NCBI GenBank assembly: GCA_020284085.1
Contig: JACEVL010000204.1
Span: forward strand, 756,501 to 820,500
DNA length: 64,000 nt
DNA from: Aporrectodea caliginosa
Taxonomy: Eukaryota; Annelida; Clitellata; Crassiclitellata; Lumbricidae
Direction of reading: 5' to 3'
A model generated the notes under the pieces. The model was not told the DNA's origin. It saw only the letters and a list, made by a program, of their open reading frames with translations, and made no database searches. This document shows, in pieces, positions 35,691 through 55,773 of this stretch. Each line of letters opens with the position of its first letter. The first letter of the stretch is position 1. The translations under genes were made by a program, and so were the position numbers.

Positions 35691-36529
35691 ATGCATATGC
35701 ACTGTGTTAAACTAACTTGTAGGTTTACAATGTAATAACAACATTACTAGTTGATGAATATAATAATGTTGCATAAACAGACTGCTGGAGACTTTGTCAA
35801 TTACACACTACCAACATTGTTACATCAACTAAGAAGATTACTATTTTAGATTAATCTATCCAATAACTTTGCAAATCATCTAACAGCTAGCGTTCATGGT
35901 TAAATTACATTTACAAGTAGCCTAATCACAGCTAGGCCCTAAGCAGAAAAGAATTTCTGAGTACCGGTACACCTAAAAGTTTGTATGACTTCCCCTACTA
36001 ATAACCTCAATTGTACAGTCAAACATATCTAAATATTTACAAGATTATTGGGCATGGGTCTCGTTCATCCCAGCTGCACTTAGTCGAGCTTATTCAATCC
36101 CTCTCAAATTCTCTCCACTCCTGGATGGCATTAATGTCCCTTAATGTTTCAAAAACCCAGTTCATTTGGTTTGGCACCCCAACAGCTTCTGAAGATTGAT
36201 TTTGTTCTCCTCTCGGAAATATTCCGCACTTCAACTGTAGGCCTACGTGATCTGGGTGTTACGCTAGATAGCTTCCTTTCTTTTAAAGACCATGTCTATG
36301 TTATAACCTTACATAATAATAATAATAATAATAATATTCGTTTATTCTGACACAAGTTGACATGACCGCAGCTTGTTTACAAACTTTAAGTTCAGTTCCT
36401 ATCTGTTTTTTTATAGTCTTCGTATTTTCATTAAGGCGTCTCACGGTTGTTCGCCGTTCTGTCTCGTCTTCTGTTTTCACCACGCTTATTCACGCTTTCA
36501 TATGCTTCCGAATTGACTACTGTAATTAC

Positions 36530-37426
36530 CAGTGTTGTGCATGAGACCAAAATTCCAAGACCAAGACCGAGACCAAGACCACGGGGTCCAAGACCAAGAC
36601 CGAGACCAAGACCGCGTGGTTCAAGACCGAGACCAAGACCGCGTGGTTCAAGACCAAGACCGAGACCAAGACCGCGTGGTCCAAGACCAAGACCGAGACC
36701 AAGACCGCGTGGTCCAAGACCAAGACCGAGACCAAGACCGCATTATCCAGGACCAAGATCTAAGCCTCAAGACCATAAACGCAATTCTCAATGGTAGTGT
36801 TACATATTCCCATAATCAGATCAGATGCTTATTATATTTATGGTTATAGTTTTTATCCCCAAGTCAGCGAGGTCTCATGAAGAGCACACTACAGCTAAAC
36901 CCACTCTCAACAGGCGCAGCTGTTACGGAATACAAAAAACTTCGCCAGCAGAGAAAAATTCCCCACCAAATGCGTGAACTGCATCGCTTACCCGACTGCT
37001 GATTTTGCCTCGAGAAACTGCAGCAGTGTAAGCCTAACTAAAGCACCACTGCAGTCTTTAAATGTGCGTTTTGATAAGAAGCGAAAAACGACGTCCTCTC
37101 TCGCTTTGTCCTTGGCGGATCGTCGCATGAATTCGAAGCTTCGTAATAATACGACGATTCCCGAATAACCGAAAATATCGACAACATTTAACAAATAATC
37201 CACTCTGGTTCCCACCAAAGGCCAAACCAAAGGCAAGGCCAAGACCAAAGGCGAATGACCGAGACCAGACGCCCAAGACCAAGACCACACCTTTAAGACC
37301 AAGACCAAGACCAAGACCGCACCTTTAAAGACCAAGACCGAGACCAAGACCGGCACATTCGAGACCAAGACCAAGACCAAGACCGCATTTTTTCGGTCTC
37401 GAGACGGTCTCGAGACCACATCACTG
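36530..37426. mobile_element. hAT-type non-autonomous element with GACCAAGACC tandem repeats (897 bp)
   Basis: Ends CAGTGTTGTGCATGAGACC and, on the other strand, CAGTGATGTGGTCTCGAGACC. Perfect 8-bp target duplications GTAATTAC lie at 36522-36529 and 37427-37434. The host LINE reads FRIDYCN-Y across the restored site. Inside both ends are arrays of GACCAAGACCGAGACCAAGA; the central 500 bp is unique and non-coding. Confidence 0.9.
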
Positions 37427-37846
37427 GTAATTACCTATCATTGGTCTTCCCAAGGTTAGTCTTTCACCTCTGCAGTCGGTCCTAAATGCGGCCGCCAGAT
37501 TAATAGCCCGCCTACCACGCTACTCTCACATTTCTACCTTCATGTTTGAACAACTGCTCTGGCTTCCTCTCTGCACGCATTAAATTCAAAATCCTCGTTC
37601 TGTCTTCAAGGTACAACGGGGTCTTGCCCCGAAATATCTAGCTGATGTATTACTCTGGCCTCTTTCAGCCTCCTAACATCGTCCACTCCGCTCTTCAAAC
37701 AGACTTGAGCTTCTAGTTCCCCATACTAGAACAGCTATGGCTCAGTACCTGTTCTTTACCTCAATTGGTCCCTCTCTTTGGAATGCGCTGTCTCCATTTA
37801 CTCACTCTCAAATTCTAGCTGGTAACCCCTCTTCCTCCTTTGCTTT

Positions 37847-38305
37847 GGGGCCGTCCATAAATGACGTCACGCTATTTTGGCCGATTTTTGACCCCCTCTC
37901 CCCTCGTCACACTTCGTCACAAAAAGTCACACCCCCTGAAAATGACGTCACAAAGCTCTGACCCCCCCCAAAACGAAACTTCCACATGATAATAAAACAT
38001 GTTTCAATGCCCATTTATTGTCATTGTAATAAGTATTTAAAAATCTTATGGTGACAAATATTTAAATAATGAGAAAATTATTAATAATGGTGCCCGTATA
38101 CATTAAAATAATCAAAAATTATGAAAATTTTAATACTCAAAATTAGAGCTGTTATTTTAAGATTAAATTGTTGTTAATTGTTAAATTTAATTACACAGAC
38201 GTGATGTGACGTCACACTTGGCTGACCCCCCTCCCCACGTCACACATCGTCACAAATTTCCGACCCCCCCCCCCTAGGTGCGTGACGTCATTTATGGATG
38301 GCCCC
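37847..38305. mobile_element. MITE with GGGGCCGTCCATAAATGACGTCA ends (459 bp)
   Basis: Long, near-perfect terminal inverted repeats: GGGGCCGTCCATAAATGACG at the left, and GGGGCCATCCATAAATGACG on the opposite strand at the right. Subterminal runs of CGTCACA and poly-C recur on both sides. It sits in the LINE remnant with TTT on each flank (possible 3-bp duplication). Superfamily not assigned. Confidence 0.85.
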
Positions 38306-38504
38306 TTTTCTCAAAACCTGTTTCTTCTCTCGTGGCCTTGGGCACTGGAGCGCCTCTGAACGGTTCACCCTACTGGAGGTGCTTTATAAATGTTCCAATA
38401 CAATATAATGCAGTACAATAAGTGAAGATTGGGTTCCGTTTAAGATAGCAGTGCAGGCAGGAAGAATTATAGGCGTATACAACCTAACTGCCCACACCCA
38501 TGTA

Positions 38505-38741
38505 CAGTGGCGTAACTAGGGGTCCGGCGCCCGGGGCAAGAATTTTGGGACAAAATTTTTTACTCATTTAGCGCCCCAAGCCTCATTTGCGCCCCCCCAT
38601 GATGTATTAATAGTAACTTTGTCACTATTCGTGCCTGATTTCTTTGATTTCTTTCACAAAATACATTGTCAAAAGCCTAATTTTGCGCCCCCCTCCTGCG
38701 CCCGGGGGCGGCCGCCCCCTGCCCCCCTCGTTACGCCACTG
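38505..38741. mobile_element. hAT-type MITE, CAGTGGCGTAAC ends (237 bp)
   Basis: Starts CAGTGGCGTAACTAGGGG and ends CCTCGTTACGCCACTG. Target duplication CCCATGTA / CCCATGTG (7 of 8) at 38497-38504 and 38742-38749. The interior is C/G-rich near the ends. A degraded relative is at 55511-55773. Confidence 0.85.
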
Positions 38742-38749
38742 CCCATGTG

Positions 38750-39380
38750 TACCAAAAAATTAATGTTTATAGATAAATGATCTGTTTAATACGAGAAGAA
38801 AACGTGGAAGAGTGCAAGGAGAGAAAGTGCATGTTAACTAAACAAAGTAAGGTTTGATAGAAGGGAATAAAAGTCATGGTAAGAATTTGAAATGAGAGAA
38901 TTAAGTTATAATGCAACGTTTAAAGAAGAAAAGGTAGAATCTTGGTAAGAATTTAAGGGTAGAGGATGTAAAGGGACCTGTACGAGGAGGAGGAGGAGGA
39001 GTGACGCGTCCCCCATATGAGGACTTGTGGAGTGTCAGGTTCTTTACAGGAGCCTATGTGGAGGGCCAGGTTCTTTACAGGAGGAGGAGGAGGAGGAGGA
39101 GGAGGAGGAGGAGGACAAGGAGGAGGAGGAGAATCAGTGTGTGTGTGCCTGTGACTCTGTTCATTTTCAATCAATCAATCAATCAATCAGTATTCGTTTA
39201 TTATCAATACAGAATGACATAGACGCTTTTCTGCTTACAAGTAAATTAATTCGGTGTCAGGTCAATGAACTGATTGGGTGAAATCCTTGACCACTGCTGT
39301 CCATTTGACTGGGTGCCACTCCTTGTAAGGTGCCAATGTAAAGACCGTGCTAGCCCAAGATTTAAATAAAGTGAGTGGGA
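38750..39380. other. Spacer with (GGA)n and (AATC)n repeats
   Basis: (GGA)n runs at 38985-39002 and 39079-39132 separated by a short duplication (GGTTCTTTACAGGAG twice). At 39172-39189 an (AATC)n run leads into TATTCGTTTATT, the (TTA/ATTG)-type LINE tail. No gene seen. Confidence 0.6.
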
Positions 39381-39625
39381 CGATTGGCAGCGGCATCTGG
39401 ACCTGGTGACATCAAGAAACAGATCCCCGAATTAGAAATCCTGGGTTTCAATAATCGAGTTTCGAGTTGGCTGTGGGATAGGCCTAATACTATAGTGCAC
39501 CATACTGAACACCATTACCTTGTAGCAGATTCTTTCGAAAGTATACAGTACGAGGTGACCACGGTAGTAGTTATGGTGATACGGTGGTCGTCATGGTGTT
39601 GTGGTGTTCGCGTGTTCTTGGTGTT

Positions 39626-39787
39626 ATGGGCGTACTTAGGGGTGGTTTTACGGGTTCAACCCCCCCAAATATATGCATTAATTACCGTTATTAAAAACTA
39701 AAGATAGAGAAAATTACGACTATTTCCAATGGAACCCCACCCCAAAACTTAAAGCCCTCCAAATTGTTTTCCTGGCTACGCCCCTGG
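39626..39787. mobile_element. MITE, GGCGTA..TACGCC family, copy 2
   Basis: GGGCGTACTTAGGGGTGG to GGCTACGCCCCTGG, sharing TTACGGGTTCAA and GTTATTAAAAACTAAA with 28358-28512. Confidence 0.75.
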
Positions 39788-39973
39788 TTGGTGGTTGGTG
39801 TGGTGGTCGAGGTGGTGCTTAGTAAGTCTTCTATACTACTGAACAGGTATGTACATATATTGTCGAAATAGTCTTGAGAAACTTAACATTGGATTTCGTA
39901 GAGAAAGCAGCTAGAACTGTTTCGTGTGTATCACATTTGAGTCGGTCTTCGTCGAACCAGCGACGAGCTACCA

Positions 39974-49425
<9,452 letters not shown>

Positions 49426-49559
49426 CGCGGCTTGTCGCTGTAAGAAACAGGAAAAGACACTGAATTAACTATTCCACTGTTAATTAACTGCTCCAGGTAA
49501 TTGCTTCCACTCAATCGAAATGGATTCTTCGCAACTGGGCACCCACGAAATGTGCCGTG

Positions 49560-50160
49560 ATGTGCAATCGTAATCGCAAACTGCAAATTTCTACAGCGCT
49601 ACTTAAAAGCCAAGCGCTGGGCACACTCTTATTCACAGGCGCTGCCAGAGGGGTTGTACAGGAATACCAAGCGAAGCACCAATTCCGGTTACCAGAGGAC
49701 CAGGGCGGGAAGGAGACGAAGAAGCTGTTAAGGCGGGTTTCGCTTAGGACGATAGAAATTCAAAGGCAGAAAAGGTAACGGATTAGGGTAGGAATTCTTG
49801 AAGGAGTTAGACTAATTTAAAGTGGAAAGCCCGAGGTGGTGATAGAAGAACTTGAGGCAGATGATGGTGGATAAGCCGCGAGATCGGGAAACGGAGAGTT
49901 CGAGGAGGATAGCTAGTTTCAGACTTTCAGCGATAGCGGGGCGATCGCAGAAATGATAAAACGGGTCTTTTCGTACACCATCAGGCTCTCTTTGGCAAGA
50001 AGTATGAGCCAGTTCCTTAACGCCGTTGCGGGTTAAACTAGTTGCGCCACTGCAGTGGTTGGATTTAGACGGATCCACCAGATCTAAGATCCAGCATCTC
50101 TGATTGAGATTAACCACCTGAACTACGAGATCCGTCAATTACAATTATTGCAAGACAATT
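49560..50160. repeat. Unclassified repeat with AGCGCTACTTAAAAGCC head
   Basis: TTTCTACAGCGCTACTTAAA, AGCCAAGCGCTGGGCAC and TTATTCACAGGCGC at 49587-49642 match fragments at 40535-40590 and about 4400-4450. The remainder to 50160 is purine-rich and may be the body of a minus-oriented LINE. Confidence 0.45.
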
Positions 50161-50384
50161 TTTCACCCGAGTCCTCCTAGCGCCGAATATAACGATATTG
50201 TAATCGTAGTCTTATAAATATAAAGCGACACTCCAGAAAAAAATTCATCAGTGGTGCTCCCGACCCGAACCAGTGAAAGCACCGTCAAATAATACGGACT
50301 TCTTATATTGGTAAGCGCAGTAGTATAAGTCTTTGTGTGCCATCAAGTATCGTATGATTCGTATCGTATCGTATCTATAGATTT

Positions 50385-50432
50385 ATGTAGCGCCTCTCTC
50401 ATAATAACTATTCAGAGGCGCTCTCGGCACGA
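50385..50432 (-). repeat. LINE/SINE 3' tail (minus)
   Basis: TTTATGTAGCGCCTCTCTC, then ATTCAGAGGCGCTCTCGGC. Confidence 0.7.
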
Positions 50433-50573
50433 AAACCCCGGAGAAAAAGAAACGTCTTTAAAGAACCAGAGACCAAAGAGGAAAACCAGTCATTAGTTTA
50501 GCCCTTAGTGAGGGAAACTCAAGTGCGTTGAGATGACGCGAGGGAAAAGTTCAACATGATCTTATTAGATCGT

Positions 50574-50715
50574 ATTATACATAGGTGGTCCTGCTTAGCG
50601 GGACTCTGGTCCCTTTAGGTCCTCCTTTTGTATCCCAACTTAGTATTAATTGAAATATGATGATGTGTTACTGTACTTTTTGGGAGCAATAAAAACCTAT
50701 GTTATGTTATGTTAT
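50574..50715 (+). repeat. LINE 3' UTR with covarying hairpin
   Basis: GCTTAGCGGGACTCTGGTCC, CTTTAGGTCCTCC and later AATAAAAACC with (TTATG)n. Aligns with the 3' UTR in the 58-63 kb array; stem GGGAC/GTCCC in place of GGGATC/GATCCC. Confidence 0.6.
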
Positions 50716-50808
50716 TATCAGAATTTGTTAGTCACATTGTGGCGCCATTTAGGCTAATCGAAAAGCACGTGCGATCCTACCGCATTGGTTTCGTGTGGGA
50801 AGAGAACA

Positions 50809-51027
50809 CGAGTTAGCCGATTGTTTAGAGTGCTTTCCTTTTAACGCGGAGAGTACAGGTTCAAGTCTTCCCTGAGACCGTTGTTACTGAGTCTGGACCT
50901 TCAGCAAGTCCTTCATTCATTCATTTTTTCATTCATTCACTTCACTCACAATTGCTCAGCGCCATCGATTGAGATTTATTATTAAGCTTTATTATTAGAC
51001 AGTGGGGCTTAATAAATGCATTAAATT
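50809..51027 (+). mobile_element. tRNA-derived SINE
   Basis: GAGTTAGCCGATTGTTTAGAG (A-box region), B box CAGGTTCAAGTC (50856-50867), body CCTTCAGCAAGTCCTTC and tail GGGGCTTAATAAATGCATTA. The tail is cut by a hAT element at 51028. Confidence 0.75.
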
Positions 51028-51414
51028 TAGGGCTGGGCATTTAACGCGTTATTAACGCGATTAATGCGTTAACTAATTAACGCGATTAAATTTTTTAACG
51101 CAGTTAACGCGATTGTCACTGCGCCCAATTATTTCTAGAAATGCGCTAAAACAATTCTTGATAAAACCGCTCAGTTTAAACTTTAAACTTAAAAGTAAAC
51201 ACTAAAAAGTAAAAACAGGTAGTGGAAGCATTGTGTGCATTTTGTTTATTGGCTGCAATCATTGATAGAGCGCATATTCAACGTAATTACTCCAAGTCGG
51301 CACAGTGGTTGTACTTGTTATCTATTGTGACATGCGTTAAAAATTAATCGCGGCGTTAAAAATTTTAATCGTGCGATTAATTTCGATTAAACTTTTTAAT
51401 CGTTGCCACCCCTA
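51028..51414. mobile_element. hAT-type MITE with TTAACGCG repeats (387 bp)
   Basis: Ends TAGGGCTGGGCATTTAA and, on the opposite strand, TAGGGGTGGCAACGATTAAA. Flanks ATTAAATT / ATTAAAAT (7 of 8). The interior near the ends consists of TTAACGCGATTAA-type repeats. (CAA)n follows at 51433. Confidence 0.75.
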
Positions 51415-51837
51415 ATTAAAATACTAACAAGTAACAACAACAACAACAACAACAATAATAGTAATATAATTATGGTTCAAACCTTGCAAGATTGAAGAAA
51501 CAATAATTATGGGTAAAACCTTCGCAAGAAGAAACAATGACAAATGAAGATATGAAATGATATTGTCTACTCCTTCACCTAGACTTTTGTCACCAAATGC
51601 TGCTGCCAGCCGTCGCAGACTTGATTATAGTCTTTGAAACAAACAATGACTAACAGCAGGCACCCTGTTTTCCACTCATGCAACTCTCCCTCGCAGCTGC
51701 ACGCAACCATGAACAGAAGGGAGGCCTTGAGATCAGCAACCTGGACATTTGGACCTATTGACGTCCACGCGCCTCTACGTATCAGTAAAGGCGGTGGGTG
51801 TGAGTGCACGCTCCCGCACGCGCGCGTGTGTGTGGCA

Positions 51838-52010
51838 GGGTTGCCGATTGGTTAGAGCCTTCAGCCTGTAACACGGAGAGTATACGGTTCGAGCGTCCAC
51901 TCAGGCGGTTACTGAGTAGGGACCTTGAGCAAGTCCATCACTCACAATTGCACTGCTCCGTCACATCGAGTGCACTTCTGAACTTTGGAAGTAGGGCAAT
52001 ATCAAAATAC
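51838..52010 (+). mobile_element. tRNA-derived SINE
   Basis: GTTGCCGATTGGTTAGAGCC, B box ACGGTTCGAGCG (51894-51905), body GGGACCTTGAGCAAGTCC and tail CTGAACTTTGGAAGTAGGGC. Confidence 0.75.
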
Positions 52011-52099
52011 AGTTGCATTGTATGGTATTGTATTTAGGACCTTTACAGTTTTTTGTTTTTTGTTTTTACCGAAAAACTAGAAAACCGCAATTTTACAAA

Positions 52100-52690
52100 T
52101 TTATAAATTATTAATGACAAACTGGCGTCATTTGAAAACACTTGTTTATTTGCACCTCTGATTGTATTGTATTGTGCGTGACAAACGGAAATTTCCACAT
52201 ATAGACCTATGGGTATATGACATTGCCTTTACACAAAAGGTTCTAAATGTGCTATATAAATGTGTTGATACATACAGTCCAGTTTACCTAGACTTGTTTT
52301 ACATTCAGCGTGATCTCTTTCTATAAAGTAGCCTTCCGATCCATGCAGTCTTGGCGACAACATATAAGTGGCGTGTCCTACATGTGTGGCTAGGGGCACG
52401 GGTGAGTTATAGCCGCCAGAGAGCGTCCCCGTGTAGGCTATATAGGCACCGTGCCCCTGTAATAGTTCTAAAGTTGACCGAGTTTTTCAGCAAAGGTCGC
52501 GTTATAGATTACACCAAATTCGGAATTCGGTCACCGATTTCTTTGCTTCGGTCTTAGACACGTCAACAGGCGACGAAAGGTGACGTGGCAGAGACAGACA
52601 GATGCACGGGCACAGACAAACAGACAGACAGGCGCACAGAGATGGCGACGTGACTTATGGACACGACAACAGATATTAAACCTGGTCTTG
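52100..52690. other. Region with no recognised feature
   Basis: I saw no exon or repeat with clear ends. 52590-52640 is CAGACAGA-rich. Confidence 0.35.
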
Positions 52691-52710
52691 AATTTTACCC
52701 TGCAGCTGAC

Positions 52711-52776
52711 CTCTGGGTCGCATTCGTCCGCACAACATTTGTCCGCGAAACGACGTAGCTCGTGCGGGAACGCCAT
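52711..52776 (-). CDS. Weak candidate upstream exon, methyltransferase gene
   Basis: A GC-rich, non-repetitive island on the minus strand starts at ATG 52774-52776 in good context (GGC ATG G) and reads MAFPHELRRFADKCCADECD, then PE, before a possible donor GAG|GTCAGC (phase 0). A second donor, AGG|GTAAAA, follows 12 bases on in the same phase. Phase 0 would join the in-frame exon at 49437. No homology recognised; it may be accidental. Confidence 0.2.
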
Positions 52777-52847
52777 GCCAGGACTTGGCGAGCACGTAGC
52801 CCTGGTAGTGTAACGTGTTGTAACAAAAGTACCATAGCAATATTTTC

Positions 52848-52955
52848 AGTTTAACGACACTGTGATAAAAGATCATTAGCGTCGCCCTCCTCCTTCATAC
52901 ATACTTGGGACTGGCACTGCCACAGTGCCACAGTACGAGCAGTGGCGGAGTTTGT
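52848..52955 (-). repeat. Dispersed repeat, AACTCCGCCAC family, copy 4 (minus)
   Basis: AGTTTAACGACACTGTGATA, TAGCGTCGCCCTCCTCC, TTGGGACTGGCACTGCC and GCAGTGGCGGAGTT. Confidence 0.7.
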
Positions 52956-53059
52956 TGTAAGCTTAATAAAAGATTTAAAAAGCGCCTTTTAAAGCGATGA
53001 CTATCTTAATGATAAATAATACAGATAAATAATGATAAATAATGAATAATGAAGACAAG

Positions 53060-53260
53060 AAATACGAGATAAAATTCCAATATTCTTAGCATTTTTGGAG
53101 GAAATATTTTTTTATACGCTCTTCCGATGTTAAGTGTTGGTCTACATAAACACCCAAGAATTTAGTATTTGTCAAACCGTTATCTTGTTGTTTCATTCGT
53201 TCTGTTTTCTCTTCTGATGGTTACAGACATAAATGATTGATTGATGATTGATTGATGATT
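53060..53260. mobile_element. LINE fragment (minus) and separate LINE tail (plus)
   Basis: The minus-strand text KFLGVYVDQHLTSEERIKKY (53100-53160) is a reverse-transcriptase piece. Next to it, TCTTCTGATGGTTACAG, CATAAATGATTGATTGATG (53208-53255) is the plus-strand tail also present in the 1.88 kb array. Confidence 0.6.
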
Positions 53261-53316
53261 AAGCTGAATCAATTGAAACATTGTGTAAATATGAATTAAG
53301 CTTGGTCCTATGGAGC

Positions 53317-53672
53317 GGTGCTGTCCAACCTTTTTGACACCGTGGGTCAACGAAGAAATTATTCTTGAAGCCGATGACCGCACCAATAAACTCAAACGCA
53401 ACGACAAAATTTATTGAAAATTATTAACTGTATTAAAATTTATTATGGAATAATCATAATGAATAATCGCATATAAGTATAGATTTTTGTGTTCACGTAG
53501 GATAGTCAAATAATAGGCCAAATTACGAATAATGGCTATGCAAGTACTGGTAGTAGGCCAGTGACTTTGTTTAATAGGCCTACTTCATTTTCTCACAAAT
53601 TGCAAAAAATTAGCGAGCGCGGGCGGGCCACTTAAAATCAACCGGCGGGCCGCGTGTTGGACTGTAGAGGAA
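53317..53672. mobile_element. Probable hAT MITE (about 350 bp)
   Basis: GGTGCTGTCCAACCTTTTTG at the left; CGGGCCGCGTGTTGGACTG at the right, the usual layout of hAT elements with CAGxGxxxxCCAACC ends. Target duplication unclear. Confidence 0.55.
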
Positions 53673-53721
53673 GGTTCGACGCACTAGAAAGCCCGACGAG
53701 CTCGCAATGATTTACGAAGAG

Positions 53722-53945
53722 ATCCTGAGTGGCCGAGTGGGTTGGTAGCCCGCTCGTCACGCCGGCGGCCCGGGTTCGATTCCGGGTCGGTCGGTTTATC
53801 AGAGATTAATTTCTCGGATCTTTACTGCGGGTGGCTCGGTCGCATTATAAACGTGGAGTACGAGGTTGCTTTCTGCCTCCGACACTAATCATCTTCGATA
53901 TGAAAAAGTGTCGTTAAGCCGAAGTACAAAAAATTTATTTACGGA
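53722..53945 (+). mobile_element. tRNA-derived SINE with well-kept promoter boxes
   Basis: GAGTGGCCGAGTGGGTTGG (A box) and GGGTTCGATTCCGGGTC (B box, 53772-53783) resemble a type II tRNA, but the stems do not close as a tRNA. The tail AGTGTCGTTAAGCCGAAG, TACAAAAAATTTATTT is SINE-like. Confidence 0.75.
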
Positions 53946-54315
53946 AACGAGGAACCTGTTAATCTCTACGGGTAGCAGAGCGCAGTGACTGGTCACCAGT
54001 CTGACACAATTACAGAACCACAGTTTGCTTTAATGTATGCGGTGCGGTGCCAGTCATCGTCCAAATGGGAGGATCTGGAATTAAATCCGTTCTTCGGCAG
54101 GAAGCCAGTGCAACGCTCCTAGCATATAAACTATTCGAATATGATTCAGGCCTAAGAAAGAATCTTTGCTGATTAGCCACCACTTGAGGGGCAAAGTTAA
54201 GGACCAACTGGAGCTGACGACCTGACGTATTCTGAAATTTGGAAGTCCTATGTATACTAGGGTGGAATTAGGCTACAGTAGTCAATTCGTATGAATATGA
54301 ATGTATTGACTATAG

Positions 54316-54658
54316 TAGGGATGGCGAACCTATGGCACTCGTGCCCAAAGTGGCACTCGCTCAAATGTTTGGGGCACGTAGAATTTGGAGCATCTCCAAA
54401 ATTTCTAACTTAGGAATACAAAATCAATGTAGAAATCCACATTTTCTTTTATGATGGACTTTATTCTAACACCATTCTAAAAGCAACCGTGAAATAATGT
54501 CGTTTAATTCATTTCTTCTTACGTTCTGTCAATTCAAACCTACATGGGAGAAGCAATTATATAGGCCTACTGTAAAATTCCTAGCGACACACGACGGTAT
54601 TTTTACAATGTTTTAACGGCATTTTGGCACATACCTTAAGAAAGGTTCTCCATATCTG
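54316..54658. mobile_element. hAT (Charlie-like) MITE, 343 bp
   Basis: Starts TAGGGATGGCGAACCTATGG, CACTCGTGCC; ends GGCACATACC, AAAGGTTCTCCATATCTG. Flanks GACTATAG / AACTATAG (7 of 8) at 54308-54315 and 54659-54666. Confidence 0.8.
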
Positions 54659-54669
54659 AACTATAGAGT

Positions 54670-55500
54670 CAAGACAGCAATAATCTGATGCAACTGATAG
54701 AAGTAGGGTCTGCAAAGCAAATTGACTTGGTCAGCCATGGATTTGACAATAATTGTTCATAGTCCAATAGTTCTTTTAGGTCACAAACAAGTGACACAAC
54801 ATAGGTCTACTCCAGTTGGGAAATCCCGATGTTAGTCCCTCTTCGTCGAACTTGAATCATTCCTGGCGTGTGCCGAACTATATGTACTGCAATGTTGGCC
54901 TGTTTCAAGCGAAACCGTTTGAACTAAATCATGCCTGTATTTCAAAACGATGGTCCGAATAGTCAACAAATAGGCATGTGCAGCTGATAGATTGCTGACA
55001 GTCAGATTTACTGACTGAGTAATTGACTCACTGTCTGCCTGACGGTTTAGGTTTTACAGCACATCAGCCCAAAAGTAACTATTTAGTGTCTCGAACTTGA
55101 TAGGAATTTTTAGGTGAATAATATATTGACACAGAGAGATCAAAGTGAACACATTGAGACCTACGCATATTACATTTTTTAGGTAGGCCTAATTTTTATG
55201 CTAAATACATTATAAGATCACGCGGCGTTCGATTGTCTTCGGAGTGGACCTGGATTGAACTTTCATTGTGTCATGATTCACAGTTAGATGTCAAATTCTA
55301 CAGACTCCAAAAATGGTGTCATTGGCTCCAAAGATAGGGTGTCACTGTTCCAGACCATAAAGACCTCGCGTGTAAGCAGAGCCATACAATGCTTCACTTT
55401 TACTAGTTTAAAGCTTCTACCGATGACGCTTCAATTTCGTTTCCCTATTTCAGTCTTACAGCCTATTGCCTTCAACACATAGGCCTACATGTATGCATGA
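54670..55500. other. Region with no recognised feature
   Basis: Mixed-composition sequence with TAGGCCTA octamers at 55189 and 55487. No exon or element ends found. Confidence 0.4.
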
Positions 55501-55510
55501 TGGGTAGCCA

Positions 55511-55773
55511 GTGGATTGGTGCCTGTATAAACTAGGGGTTCGTGCGCCCGGGGGCAAGAATTTCCTGAAATTTTTTTTCTTATTTCCGCCAAATATTCTG
55601 ATTAACTTTTTTTTGGTTTTTTTGCTTTTTCTCTTTTTTCATGAAGCGCCTTCAGAAATTTTAATCACGCCCCTGCCAGATGGTGTATACGCCTACTGAT
55701 TTCTTTTTAAAAATTTTTTTGAAACCCTAATTTTGGATTGCGCCCGGGGGCGGCTGCCCCTCGTTACGCCACT
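55511..55773. mobile_element. Degraded relative of the CAGTGGCGTAAC MITE
   Basis: GTGCGCCCGGGGGCAAGAAT near the left and GCGCCCGGGGGCGGCTGCCC, CTCGTTACGCCACTG at the right match 38505-38741. The left tip (CAGTGGATTGGTG) is altered. Confidence 0.7.

Larger units (their letters stand above)
36000..38405 (+). mobile_element. Plus-strand LINE remnant carrying three nested insertions
   Basis: Reverse-transcriptase text in broken frames at 36050-36310 (SKTQFIWFGTP, LRDLGVTLDSFLSFKDHV), 36480-36529 (FRIDYCN), 37435-37846 (LSPLQSVLNAAARLIARLP) and 38306-38405, ending with the GCGCCTCTGAACGG tail and AATGTTCCAATACAA. The gaps are a (TAA)n LINE tail (36313-36372), a hAT element (36530-37426) and a MITE (37847-38305). 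Confidence 0.8.

Noticed and set aside
36447..36849. Pro-Arg or Asp-Gln repeat proteins
   Set aside because: They are readings of the GACCAAGACC array inside a hAT element.
53722..53800. tRNA gene
   Set aside because: A and B boxes are good, but the acceptor and D stems do not close and a SINE tail follows; same reasoning for the heads at 12588, 19393, 20645, 50809 and 51838.
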